This document shows, piece after piece, positions 7,871 through 15,550 of a DNA stretch of 49,255 bases. The notes below the pieces were generated by a model. The model did no database searches and was not told the origin of the DNA. It saw only the letters and a program-made list of their open reading frames with translations. Location of the stretch: NCBI GenBank assembly GCA_002281555.1, contig NCGJ01000018.1, positions 1-49,255 of the forward strand, read 5' to 3'. Origin of the DNA: Hydrogenophilales bacterium 28-61-23 (GTDB taxonomy: Bacteria > Pseudomonadota > Gammaproteobacteria > Burkholderiales > Thiobacillaceae). Position 1 is the first letter of the stretch; each line of letters begins with the position of its first letter. A program made the position numbers and the translations under genes.

Positions 7871-8991
7871 CAGATGACCTCGAGCTCCGCTTTCAATGCG
7901 CCGGAAGCCTTCAAGGCCTGCAGGATGGCGAGCAGATCCTGGGGCGTCGCGCCGACCGCGTTGAGCGCTTGCACCACGTCGTTAAGCGTGGCGGAGGACG
8001 GCAGAATGACCAGTTCACCGTTGTCGCTTTTCACTGTGACATCGGTCGTCCCGGCCACCACAGTCTTGCCGCCGGACAACGCGTTGGGCTGCGAAACCTG
8101 AGTATCGGTATTGATGGTGACCGATAGATTGCCATGCGCGATGGCACATTTCTCGAGGCTGACCAGCTGGTTCATGACGATGGAGCCGGTGCGCGGATTG
8201 ATGATCACGCGCGGCATCGGTGACGCGGGGTTGAGGCTGAGATTCTCCAGCTGGGACATGAACAACACGCGCGCACCCGACTCGATCGGCGCCTTGACCC
8301 GCACCACGCGGCCATTGAGCGCCTGCGCCGTGCCCTTGCCGAAGTTCCGTTCGACCGCATCCATCAAGCGGCTGGCGGTGGTGAAATCGGATTCGCGCAA
8401 TTCCAGATGGACAAAATCGCCCTGCCCCAACGCCGTCGGCACGCCGCGCTCCACGGTGGCGCCGGAAGGAATACGGCCGGCGGAAAGATGATTGATCTGG
8501 GTGCCGCCGCCCGGCCCGCTCGCGCCCGCGCCGCCGACCATCAGGTTGCCCTGGGCGAGCGCATAGATCTGTCCATCCGCGCCTTTCAGCGGGCTCAACA
8601 GCAAGGTGCCGCCGCGCAAACTCTTGGCATTGCCAAGGCTGGAAATGGTGACATCGAGCTGCTGGCCGGGACGCGCGTAGGGCGGCATGACCGAGGTCAG
8701 CATCACCGCCGCGACGTTCTTCGATTTGATTGCGTTCGGGTCTTGCTGCAAACCCAACTGGCCCAGCAACGTGGCCACGCTCTGGTTGGTCAGCGGCAGA
8801 CTGGAATCGCCGGTGCCATCGAGACCGACCACGATGCCGTAGCCGATCAGCGGGTTGGAACGCACGCCGTCGATGGTGGCGATGTCCTTGACCCGCTCCG
8901 CCCGGGCCGGCTGCGCCGCGACGACGGCCAGCCCGGCGAACAGCGCCAGGATCGCAAGCACCGGGGACAAGCGTTTCATGTTGCGTTTCAT
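7870..8991 (-). CDS. flgI: FlgI, flagellar P-ring protein
   Basis: A 373-residue secreted protein with a cleavable signal peptide (about residues 1-31, ending AQPARA). It has the FlgI hallmarks RVKDIATIDGVRSNPLIGYGIVVGLDGTGD, here split as RVKDIATIDGVRSN and LIGYGIVVGLDGTGD, and MPRVIINPRTGSIVM. FlgI forms the P ring in the peptidoglycan layer that acts as a bushing for the rod. It overlaps flgJ by 1 nt and starts 8 nt after flgH stops. Length is normal for the family. Confidence 0.97.
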   Translation of the reverse strand: MKRNMKRLSPVLAILALFAGLAVVAAQPARAERVKDIATIDGVRSNPLIGYGIVVGLDGTGDSSLPLTNQSVATLLGQLGLQQDPNAIKSKNVAAVMLTSVMPPYARPGQQLDVTISSLGNAKSLRGGTLLLSPLKGADGQIYALAQGNLMVGGAGASGPGGGTQINHLSAGRIPSGATVERGVPTALGQGDFVHLELRESDFTTASRLMDAVERNFGKGTAQALNGRVVRVKAPIESGARVLFMSQLENLSLNPASPMPRVIINPRTGSIVMNQLVSLEKCAIAHGNLSVTINTDTQVSQPNALSGGKTVVAGTTDVTVKSDNGELVILPSSATLNDVVQALNAVGATPQDLLAILQALKASGALKAELEVI

Positions 8992-8999
8992 GTCGCCTC

Positions 9000-9683
9000 C
9001 TAGAACGGCAACAAAGTCAGGAACAATCGCGCCAGCATGCTGCCCAGCTGCGAAGCATCCATGCTCTGAGTGCCCTTCGATTCGAATTGCGCGTTGGCCA
9101 ATTGCGTCGAGTTGATGCTGTTGGCGCTGCTGATCTGGCTCGGGTTGACCACACCGGCGAGGCGGATGTATTCGGTATCGCTATTGATCGCGACCTGCTT
9201 TTCGCCGGCCACAACCAGATGCCCGTTGGCCAGCACCTCGACCACCGTCACCGTGATCGAGCCGGTGACGCTGTTGGAGTTGGTCTCGTTGTCTTTCAGC
9301 TCCTGCTTGTTCGATGCCGAGGGCGACCAGGCGGTCGCGCCGAAGCCGGGCGTCGTGCCCAGAATTTTCGGCTCGGGAATGTTCAGCGCCGCATTCGCCT
9401 TGCGCTCATCCGTGGTTTCGGACTTGCGCTTGGCTTCGGTTTTTTCGACCAGATTGACGGTCAAGGTATCGCCGACATAGCGCGCCTTGCGGTCTTCGAA
9501 CAAGCTCATGCCGGGCCGCGCCTGGGCGGGCGCGGGCTGAAAAATGGCGCCATTGTTGGCGAGCGCCGCGGCGACGGGTTCCGGCCGGATGCTGAGCGGC
9601 TGCCTGATCGCGGTGGCGGGCGGTGGCGTGGCGCAGCCGGCCAGCAACGCAACGACGGAAATCAAGGCAAGGAATCGTGTCAT
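9000..9683 (-). CDS. flgH: FlgH, flagellar L-ring lipoprotein
   Basis: A 227-residue lipoprotein. The lipobox LLAGC ends the signal peptide at Cys17. Typical FlgH blocks are LFEDRKARYVGDTLTVNLVEKT, split here as LFEDRKARYVGDTLTV and NLVEKTEAKR, then GSITVTVVEVLANGHLVVAGEK and the C-terminal SMLARLFLTLLPF. FlgH makes the L ring in the outer membrane, stacked on the FlgI P ring. It lies 22 nt after flgG in the operon. No oddities seen. Confidence 0.97.
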   Translation of the reverse strand: MTRFLALISVVALLAGCATPPPATAIRQPLSIRPEPVAAALANNGAIFQPAPAQARPGMSLFEDRKARYVGDTLTVNLVEKTEAKRKSETTDERKANAALNIPEPKILGTTPGFGATAWSPSASNKQELKDNETNSNSVTGSITVTVVEVLANGHLVVAGEKQVAINSDTEYIRLAGVVNPSQISSANSINSTQLANAQFESKGTQSMDASQLGSMLARLFLTLLPF

Positions 9684-9705
9684 CTCGGGCTCCGGTCAGC
9701 CGGGC

Positions 9706-10491
9706 TCACAACTGCGTCAGACGCTGCAACATCTGGTCGGATGTCGTGATCGCCTTGGAGTTCAGCTCGAAAGCGCGCTGCGCGATGATCATGTTGACCA
9801 GCTCCTCCGCCACATTGACGTTGGAGGTTTCGATAAAGCTCTGGTTGAGCACGCCGAGACCGTTCGTGCCCGGGTTGTTGATCTGCGGCGCGCCTGATGC
9901 GGCGGTTTCGATGTACAGGTTTTCGCCCTGGCTTTGCAGGCCGGAGGTATTGACGAAGGTCGCCAATTGCAACTGGCCGAGCTGGGTCACCGTATTCGGG
10001 TTGCCCGGCTGCGTCACGCTGACGATGCCATCGCGGGCGATGCTGACCACCAACGCATCGTTTGGAATCTGGATGCTCGGTTGCACGGCATAGCCGCTGG
10101 CGGTAACCAACGTGCCCTGGCTGTCGACCTGGAAGGAGCCGTCGCGCGAGTACGCCGTGCCGCCATCCGGCATCAGGATCTGGAAGAAGCCACGCCCGTT
10201 GATCGCCACATCGAGCTGGTTGCTGGTCTGTTGCATGCTGCCTTGCAGATGGATGCGTTCCGTGGCCACCGTGCGCGCGCCAACGCCAAGCTGGAAACCG
10301 GACGGCAACTGGGTCTGCTGCGAAGACTGCGCGCCAGGCTGGCGGATGGTCTGGTAAAGCAGGTCTTCGAAAATCGCGCGGCTCTTCTTGAAGCCGGTGG
10401 TGGACACGTTGGCCAGGTTGTTGGAAACCACGTCCAACTGGGTTTGCTGGGTTTCCAGACCGGTACGGGCGATGTGCAGGGAGCGGAGCAT
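9706..10491 (-). CDS. flgG: FlgG, distal rod protein
   Basis: A 261-residue axial protein beginning [20 protein letters not shown] and carrying the rod/hook signature [15 protein letters not shown]. The C-terminus [25 protein letters not shown] matches FlgG (distal rod). It is exported by the flagellar type III apparatus and assembles between proximal rod and hook. Length is the usual 260-262 residues. It follows flgF by 21 nt. Distinguished from FlgF by its length, its start and its position next to flgH. Confidence 0.97.
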   Translation of the reverse strand: MLRSLHIARTGLETQQTQLDVVSNNLANVSTTGFKKSRAIFEDLLYQTIRQPGAQSSQQTQLPSGFQLGVGARTVATERIHLQGSMQQTSNQLDVAINGRGFFQILMPDGGTAYSRDGSFQVDSQGTLVTASGYAVQPSIQIPNDALVVSIARDGIVSVTQPGNPNTVTQLGQLQLATFVNTSGLQSQGENLYIETAASGAPQINNPGTNGLGVLNQSFIETSNVNVAEELVNMIIAQRAFELNSKAITTSDQMLQRLTQL

Positions 10492-10512
10492 ATTGAGTCC
10501 TTATCGTCCTGA

Positions 10513-11253
10513 TCAGGTAGCGGACAGCACTTTGTCGGCGCTGCGATTGTTGTCTTCGGCGGCGCGCAACACGCGCATCTGCAGTTCAAACTGGCGCGCC
10601 AGGCTAACCATATTCACCATCGCCTCGGCCGGATTCACATTGCTGGTTTCCAGCGCGCCGGAGATCAGCGTGACATTGGCATCGGCGTCGGCCGGCTGGC
10701 CGGATTTCTGCCGGAACAGGCCATCTTCGCCACGTTCCAGATCGGTCTCGGTCGGGTTGACCAGCTTGATGCGGCCGGCAATGGCGACCGCGTTCAGGCC
10801 CAGGTTGATCGGCACGGTGGATACGGTGCCGTCCTTGGCGATCAGGATGTCCTGATCCGGCGGCACCGCCAGCGGGCCGGCATCGCCCAATACGTTAAGA
10901 CCGTTGCCGGTCTGCATGATGCCGTTCTGGCTGACCTGCAGATGGCCCATGCGGGTGTAAGCCTCCTGGCCGTTGGCATCCTGCACCGCGATCCAGCCTG
11001 AGCCGCGCAACGCGACATCGAGCGGCTGCCCGGTTTGTTGCACGGTTCCCGGCGTGAAATCGGTGCGCGGCGTGGTTTCCAGCACGAACGCGCGCGTCTT
11101 GGCGCCCTCGCCCACTACCGGCAGGGCGCGGAACACGTTGAGTTCCTGCTTGAAGCCGTGCGTGGAGATGTTGGCCAGGTTGTGCGAGACCGCCGCTTGC
11201 TGGCGAGTCACCTCGCGCGCGCCGGTCATGGCAACGTAGATTACGCGGTCCAT
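10513..11253 (-). CDS. flgF: FlgF, proximal rod protein
   Basis: A 246-residue axial protein starting MDRVIYVAMTGAREVTRQQA with the family signature HNLANISTHGFKQEL. The C-terminal SNVNPAEAMVNMVSLARQFELQMRV, split as SNVNPAEAMVNMV and SLARQFELQM, is typical of FlgF. It is one of the proximal rod subunits with FlgB and FlgC. It sits between flgE and flgG as in most proteobacterial flg operons. Confidence 0.96.
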   Translation of the reverse strand: MDRVIYVAMTGAREVTRQQAAVSHNLANISTHGFKQELNVFRALPVVGEGAKTRAFVLETTPRTDFTPGTVQQTGQPLDVALRGSGWIAVQDANGQEAYTRMGHLQVSQNGIMQTGNGLNVLGDAGPLAVPPDQDILIAKDGTVSTVPINLGLNAVAIAGRIKLVNPTETDLERGEDGLFRQKSGQPADADANVTLISGALETSNVNPAEAMVNMVSLARQFELQMRVLRAAEDNNRSADKVLSAT

Positions 11254-11267
11254 TCAGTGTTCTTGCC

Positions 11268-12536
11268 TTAACGCAGATTGACCAAGGTCTGCAGGATCGT
11301 GCTTTGCGCGGTGATGCTTTGCGCATTGGCCTGGTAGAGGCGCTGCGCGACGATCAGGTTGACCAGTTCACCGGTCAGGTCGGTGTTGGAATCCTCGACC
11401 GAACCCGACTGCAACTGGCCGGCCACGCCCTCGCCCGGTTTGTTGATGGTTTCCGCGCCGGCATCCAGCGTCGCCACCCACTGGCTTTGCCCGACCGGGA
11501 TCATCGCTTGCGGATTCCGGAAGGTGACCAGCACCAACTGTTGCATGGGCTGGTTGACACCGTTGCTGTAGCGGCCAGCGATGACGCCATCGTCGCCGAT
11601 GCTCAAGCCGACCAGACTGCCACTCTGAAAGCCGTTCTGGCTGACCGAATTGACACCGGAACCGCCGAAATACTGGCTGGAGCCGGTGAAGTCCATGTCG
11701 ATCACCAGGGAGTTCGCGCCCACCGGCGTCACCGCCGTGTTGGCTGTCGTCGCGCCAGAGACCAGGTTGCCGGTGCTCGAGAAGCCCATGGTGTGGGCAT
11801 TGACGCCGGCCGTGGCCTGATCGAGGTCGAGCTGGTCAGCCGGGGCCGTGCCATCCATATAGCCATAGGCCAGCCAGGTGTTGGGGGCCGCCTGTTTCAC
11901 GAAGAAATACTGGACCGTGTGCTCGGTACCCAGGCTGTCGAAAACCGACACCGAGGTGCTGTAGTTGTAGCTGGCCGGCACGTTGGGAGAAAACGCCACC
12001 GGCGGCGTCAGGGTGGACGGCGCGACCGCGGAGGAATCCAGATTGACATTGAGCGCCAGATCGGTGGTCGCCTGGGCGTTGATGCCATCCAGATCGATCT
12101 GGATATTGCCCAGCTTGCTGGTGCCGACCACCTTGAATGAGGTATCCAGGGTCAGTTCGGTATAACCGGTGACGTTTTCACCGGTGTTGGTGACCAGGAA
12201 ACCATCCTTGTCCATGCGGAACTGGCCGCTGCGCGTGTAGGTACTTCCGGCCTGGCTGTCCAGGCGAAAAAAACCGTTGCCGCTGATCGCCACATCGAGC
12301 GGATTGCTGCTGACGCTCAAGCCACCCTGGGCGAACTGCTGTGCCACCGAGACGGTCTGCGTGCCCAACCCGGCCTGCAGATTGCTGGCGCCAAAAGTTG
12401 CCGTGGCATAGACATCGGAAAACTCCGTCCGGCTGGATTTGAAGCCCACCGTGCCGACGTTGGCGATGTTGTTGCTGATGACATCAAGATTTTTGGAAGC
12501 GGCATTCAGTCCGCTCAAGCCTTGCTGGAAGCCCAT
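11268..12536 (-). CDS. flgE: FlgE, flagellar hook protein
   Basis: A 422-residue hook subunit starting MGFQQGLSGLNAASKNLDVI, with NNIANVGTVGFKSSRTEFSD (residues about 21-40). It ends with DLTGELVNLIVAQRLYQANAQ. FlgE polymerises into the curved hook that links the rod to the filament. The central variable region (about residues 90-330) is of normal size. The spacer to flgD is 61 nt, somewhat longer than the other early junctions, with no clear promoter in it. Confidence 0.97.
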   Translation of the reverse strand: MGFQQGLSGLNAASKNLDVISNNIANVGTVGFKSSRTEFSDVYATATFGASNLQAGLGTQTVSVAQQFAQGGLSVSSNPLDVAISGNGFFRLDSQAGSTYTRSGQFRMDKDGFLVTNTGENVTGYTELTLDTSFKVVGTSKLGNIQIDLDGINAQATTDLALNVNLDSSAVAPSTLTPPVAFSPNVPASYNYSTSVSVFDSLGTEHTVQYFFVKQAAPNTWLAYGYMDGTAPADQLDLDQATAGVNAHTMGFSSTGNLVSGATTANTAVTPVGANSLVIDMDFTGSSQYFGGSGVNSVSQNGFQSGSLVGLSIGDDGVIAGRYSNGVNQPMQQLVLVTFRNPQAMIPVGQSQWVATLDAGAETINKPGEGVAGQLQSGSVEDSNTDLTGELVNLIVAQRLYQANAQSITAQSTILQTLVNLR

Positions 12537-12597
12537 CTCGGTTGCTCCTTAGTTTGTTTGATTCAATCCGCGCCCAAGCCTGAAGCCGGGCAAATAC

Positions 12598-13275
12598 TTA
12601 GAAAATCTGCCGAATCTGATCCAGGCCACGCGCGCCCAGGCCATCGATTTCAACGTCCATATTGCTGTCGTTGAGAGAAACGCTGAGCACACTGCCCAGC
12701 GTGTATTGGGTTGCCGCAACCGACTCGCCCTTGAAATTGGCCTCGGCCTTGAAGCTGTAATCGCCCTGCGCTTGCGCCGCGCCGCTGGAATCTTTGCCAT
12801 CCCAGACGAAACGAAGCAGACCGGCATCCTGCTTGCCCAGATCCAGGGTTTGCACCAACACGCCATTGCCGTCGAGAACCTTGACCTTGACGTTATCGGC
12901 CGCGGTTTTCAGCTCGACGCCGCCCGCCGCGCCGGCCGCACCCAGGGTGAGCGCATCGCCTTGGGCCAGCACCTGATGCCCGACCAACGATGCGCCCTGC
13001 ATGACCTGGTTCGACTTGAACTGCGCCACCAGGCCATCGAGCGTGCTGTTGAGCTTGTTGACACCCTCCACCGTCGACATCTGCGCCAACTGAGTGGTCA
13101 GTTCGGCGTTTTCCATCGGATTCATCGGATCCTGATTCTGCAACTGGGTAACCAACAGCTTGAGGAAGCGGTCGGACATTTCGGTCGTCGCGTCGGTCGT
13201 CTTGGTTTTCGCGGTTGCGTTGATGCTGGCAACGAAACTTGAGGCTGCATCGGTCTGGGTTGCGGCAATAGCCAT
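12598..13275 (-). CDS. flgD: FlgD, hook-capping protein
   Basis: A 225-residue protein with the FlgD N-terminal motif DRFLKLLVTQLQNQDPMNPM, followed by ENAELTTQLAQMSTVEGVNKLN. The C-terminal half has the FlgD Ig-like/Tudor region (LRFVWDGKDSSGAAQAQGDYSF). FlgD caps the growing hook so that FlgE can polymerise and is not kept in the finished flagellum. It starts 12 nt after flgC ends. Length and order are normal. Confidence 0.96.
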   Translation of the reverse strand: MAIAATQTDAASSFVASINATAKTKTTDATTEMSDRFLKLLVTQLQNQDPMNPMENAELTTQLAQMSTVEGVNKLNSTLDGLVAQFKSNQVMQGASLVGHQVLAQGDALTLGAAGAAGGVELKTAADNVKVKVLDGNGVLVQTLDLGKQDAGLLRFVWDGKDSSGAAQAQGDYSFKAEANFKGESVAATQYTLGSVLSVSLNDSNMDVEIDGLGARGLDQIRQIF

Positions 13276-13287
13276 GATTCAGTGCTC

Positions 13288-13701
13288 CTAACTTGCCGCG
13301 ACGGCCAAAGTGCGCTGCAGCAGCGACTTGGTGGTGGCCATCACTTCGGCATTGGTTTGATACGAACGCGAGGCGGAGATCATGTTGACCATCTCCTCAA
13401 CCGCGTCCACGTTGGGGTATGCGACATATCCTTTGGGGTCGGCCAGCGGATGTTTCGGGTCGTAGACCATGCGCGCCGGCGACTTGTCCTCGACCACTTC
13501 CGTCATCCGCACGCCTTGCGCCCAGGGCGCGGATTTGTTGATCGCGGTGGCCTGGAATATCACCTGCTTGGCCTTGTAGCCCTCGCCGGTGGAGGCATGC
13601 GCGGAATCGGCGTTGGCCAGGTTCGACGCCACCGCATTCAGGCGCATCGACTGCGCGGTCAACGCGGATGCAGCAATCTGGAAGACATTGGTGAGTGACA
13701 T
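13288..13701 (-). CDS. flgC: FlgC, proximal rod protein
   Basis: A 137-residue rod protein. Its N-terminus is MSLTNVFQIAASALTAQSMR with NAVASNLANADSA, and its C-terminus is NVDAVEEMVNMISASRSYQTN, the standard FlgC ending. The middle carries the usual KAKQVIFQA and GVRMTEVVEDKSPARMVYDP. It assembles with FlgB and FlgF in the rod. It begins 16 nt after flgB ends. Confidence 0.97.
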   Translation of the reverse strand: MSLTNVFQIAASALTAQSMRLNAVASNLANADSAHASTGEGYKAKQVIFQATAINKSAPWAQGVRMTEVVEDKSPARMVYDPKHPLADPKGYVAYPNVDAVEEMVNMISASRSYQTNAEVMATTKSLLQRTLAVAAS

Positions 13702-13717
13702 TTATGCGCGTCCTTGC

Positions 13718-14122
13718 TTATTGCCCGCCAAGCGCCAAGTTCATCGTCTTGAACGACGAAGCGGCGCGGTCGAGCAGGAACTGGTAATGCAGCGAGTTTT
13801 CGGTGAAATGCGCCCGTTCGATATCGGGATCGACCGTATTGCCATCCAGGCTGGGCTGCACTGTGGAGCGGTATTTGAAGAGGCCGCCGGAGGTCATCGC
13901 ACTGGCGCCGTCGATGTGCGCGCTGGCTGTGCGCGCCATTTTCAACGGGCCGCCCTCAGCGCCGATGGCATTCTTCAACGCGGCGGCGAAATCCAGATCG
14001 CGCGCTTTGTAGTTGGGCGTATCCGAGTTGGCGATATTGCCGGCCAATATTTCCTGCCGCCGCGCTCGCAGGTCGAGGGCGGATTGGACAAAGGCGAGTT
14101 CGGTGTCGATTTTGCTTAGCAT
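13718..14122 (-). CDS. flgB: FlgB, proximal rod protein
   Basis: A start at 14122 gives 134 residues, the normal FlgB length, with GGAG upstream at good spacing; a longer reading from 14179 would run through the promoter and is rejected. Hallmarks are AFVQSALDLRARRQEILAGN, ANSDTPNYKARDLDF and the C-terminal LHYQFLLDRAASSFKTMNLAL. FlgB is the first rod subunit laid on the MS ring/FliE base. It is the first gene of the leftward flgBCDEFGHIJKL operon. The usual neighbours flgA, flgM and flgN are not upstream; an unrelated ovothiol operon lies there instead. Confidence 0.95.
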   Translation of the reverse strand: MLSKIDTELAFVQSALDLRARRQEILAGNIANSDTPNYKARDLDFAAALKNAIGAEGGPLKMARTASAHIDGASAMTSGGLFKYRSTVQPSLDGNTVDPDIERAHFTENSLHYQFLLDRAASSFKTMNLALGGQ

Positions 14123-14144
14123 AGGGGTTCTCCACAGGGAGAAT

Positions 14145-14160
14145 AGCAAGTCCCATGCCA
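14145..14160 (-). promoter_or_regulatory. Sigma-54 promoter for the flg operon
   Basis: Read on the minus strand, the sequence is TGGCATGGGACTTGCT, matching the RpoN consensus TGGCAC-N5-TTGCW with the invariant GG (-24) and GC (-12) correctly spaced. It lies 23-38 nt upstream of the flgB start codon. This fits middle-class flagellar genes activated by a FleQ/FlrC-type enhancer-binding protein in polar flagellates. No enhancer-binding gene is in the window. Confidence 0.85.
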
Positions 14161-14312
14161 AACCATGAAAAATCAACAAGCCTTTGATTTCATATCGATT
14201 TCAAACCGGGCCGGCAAGCACCGCACTAACCGGGCGGCAAGCCTCGCCGCATGCGGCAAGTTCTGCCGGCGACCTCAATCCTTGCCGCTTGCCGACGAGC
14301 GGAGGTTGAGAT

Positions 14313-14332
14313 GTCGGCAAAGGATTGCCGAC
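14313..14332. terminator. Hairpin after the ovothiol operon, REP-like
   Basis: A perfect 8-bp stem, GTCGGCAA (14313-14320) and TTGCCGAC (14325-14332), loop AGGA, starting directly after the stop codon of the lyase gene (14333-14335, minus strand). There is no T-run. Related pieces (TTGCCGCTTGCCGAC, 14284-14295 region, and CGGCAAG at several points of 14210-14300) give the whole 14210-14332 spacer a repetitive, REP-like look. It may end the ovothiol transcript or shield the flg promoter. Confidence 0.5.
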
Positions 14333-15550
14333 CTACGTTTCAGTTCTGATAGCCTCGGCCATGCGCGCCAGCGCGGTTTCAATCGCCGCGCGCGGCGCGC
14401 CGATGTTCATGCGCATGAAACCGCCGCCGCCGGCGCCGAACACCGTGCCGGGGCTCATGCCGACGCGCGCCTGTTCGACGAAGAAGCGTTTCAGCGCGGC
14501 ATCGTCGTGGCCACGCTCCCAGCCGCGCGCGCGGCACAACTCGCGGCAATCCAGCCAAAGCAGATAAGTGCCTTCCGGCTCGATGACCCGGATGCCGGGC
14601 AGATTACGGCTGACGAACTCGGTGACGTAATCGCGCGTATCGGCCAGATAGACCATCAACGCATCCAGCCAGTCCGCGCCGTCACGATAACCGGCGGCAA
14701 AAGCGGTGCTGCTGAACGGGTTGTAATTGCCAGCATGGAGCAGGTCGAACGCCTGGCTTAACGCGGCGCGGCGCGTCGGATCGGGCGCGATCAGCGCGGA
14801 CAGTCCCAGGCCGGGAATGTTGAAGGTCTTGCTCGGCGCCACGGCGGTGACCACGCGTCCGGGATCGGTTGCCAATTCATCGGCCAGCCTGACCAGAACA
14901 TGATGTTGCCGGCCGGGGTAGATCAAGTCGTGATGAATCTCGTCGGACAGCACGACCAGATCGTGCCGCTCGGCAATGTCGAGCAGTTGCGCCAGCTCAT
15001 CGCGTGACCACACCCGGCCGACCGGGTTGTGCGGCGAGCACAGCAGCAACAGGCGCGTCTTGGGCTTAGTCTGCGCGGCGCAACTTTCCAGATGCTCGAA
15101 GTCGATACGGTAGCGGCCCGCTTCCAGCTTCAGCGGATTTTCGATCAGCCGCCGTCCGGTTGTCGTCACCGCCGAGAAGAACGGGTAATACACCGGCGGC
15201 TGCACGATGACGCCCTCGCCCGCCTCGGCAAAGGCCAGCACGGCGGCATGCAGCGACGGCACCACGCCGGGCGCGGGCAAGATCCAGTCGCGCTCGATCC
15301 GCCAGCCATGGCGTTGCCGCATCCAGCCGATCAATGCCTCGAACATCGCCTCCGGATAGCGGCTGTAGCCGTAAACCGGGTGCGCCGCGCGCACCAGCAG
15401 CGCCTGGGTGACGGCTTCGGGCGCGGCAAAATCCATATCCGCGACCCACAGCGGCAGCACATCCGCGGTGCCGAAATAGTCGGCCCGGCCGTCGTGCTTG
15501 ACCGAGTCGGTACCGTCGCGGGAGATCGGGTGGTCGAAGTCGATGCTCAT
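14333..15550 (-). CDS. ovoB: PLP-dependent C-S lyase of the PatB/MalY type, probable OvoB
   Basis: A 405-residue fold-type I aminotransferase-class enzyme starting MSIDFDHPISRDGTDSVKHD. It has the MalY/PatB signatures PLWVADMDFAAPEAV, LCSPHNPVGRVW, LSDEIHHDLIYPG and the PLP-lysine motif APSKTFNIPGL. Family members cleave C-S bonds. Next to ovoA the likely substrate is the cysteine-histidine sulfoxide conjugate, which OvoB cleaves to 5-thiohistidine in ovothiol synthesis. The start at 15550 is chosen because ATGA overlaps the ovoA stop by 4 nt, which implies coupled translation; an upstream in-frame start at 15565 would lie further inside ovoA. Taken alone, the protein could be called a cystathionine beta-lyase; the operon argues for OvoB. 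Confidence 0.85.
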   Translation of the reverse strand: MSIDFDHPISRDGTDSVKHDGRADYFGTADVLPLWVADMDFAAPEAVTQALLVRAAHPVYGYSRYPEAMFEALIGWMRQRHGWRIERDWILPAPGVVPSLHAAVLAFAEAGEGVIVQPPVYYPFFSAVTTTGRRLIENPLKLEAGRYRIDFEHLESCAAQTKPKTRLLLLCSPHNPVGRVWSRDELAQLLDIAERHDLVVLSDEIHHDLIYPGRQHHVLVRLADELATDPGRVVTAVAPSKTFNIPGLGLSALIAPDPTRRAALSQAFDLLHAGNYNPFSSTAFAAGYRDGADWLDALMVYLADTRDYVTEFVSRNLPGIRVIEPEGTYLLWLDCRELCRARGWERGHDDAALKRFFVEQARVGMSPGTVFGAGGGGFMRMNIGAPRAAIETALARMAEAIRTET

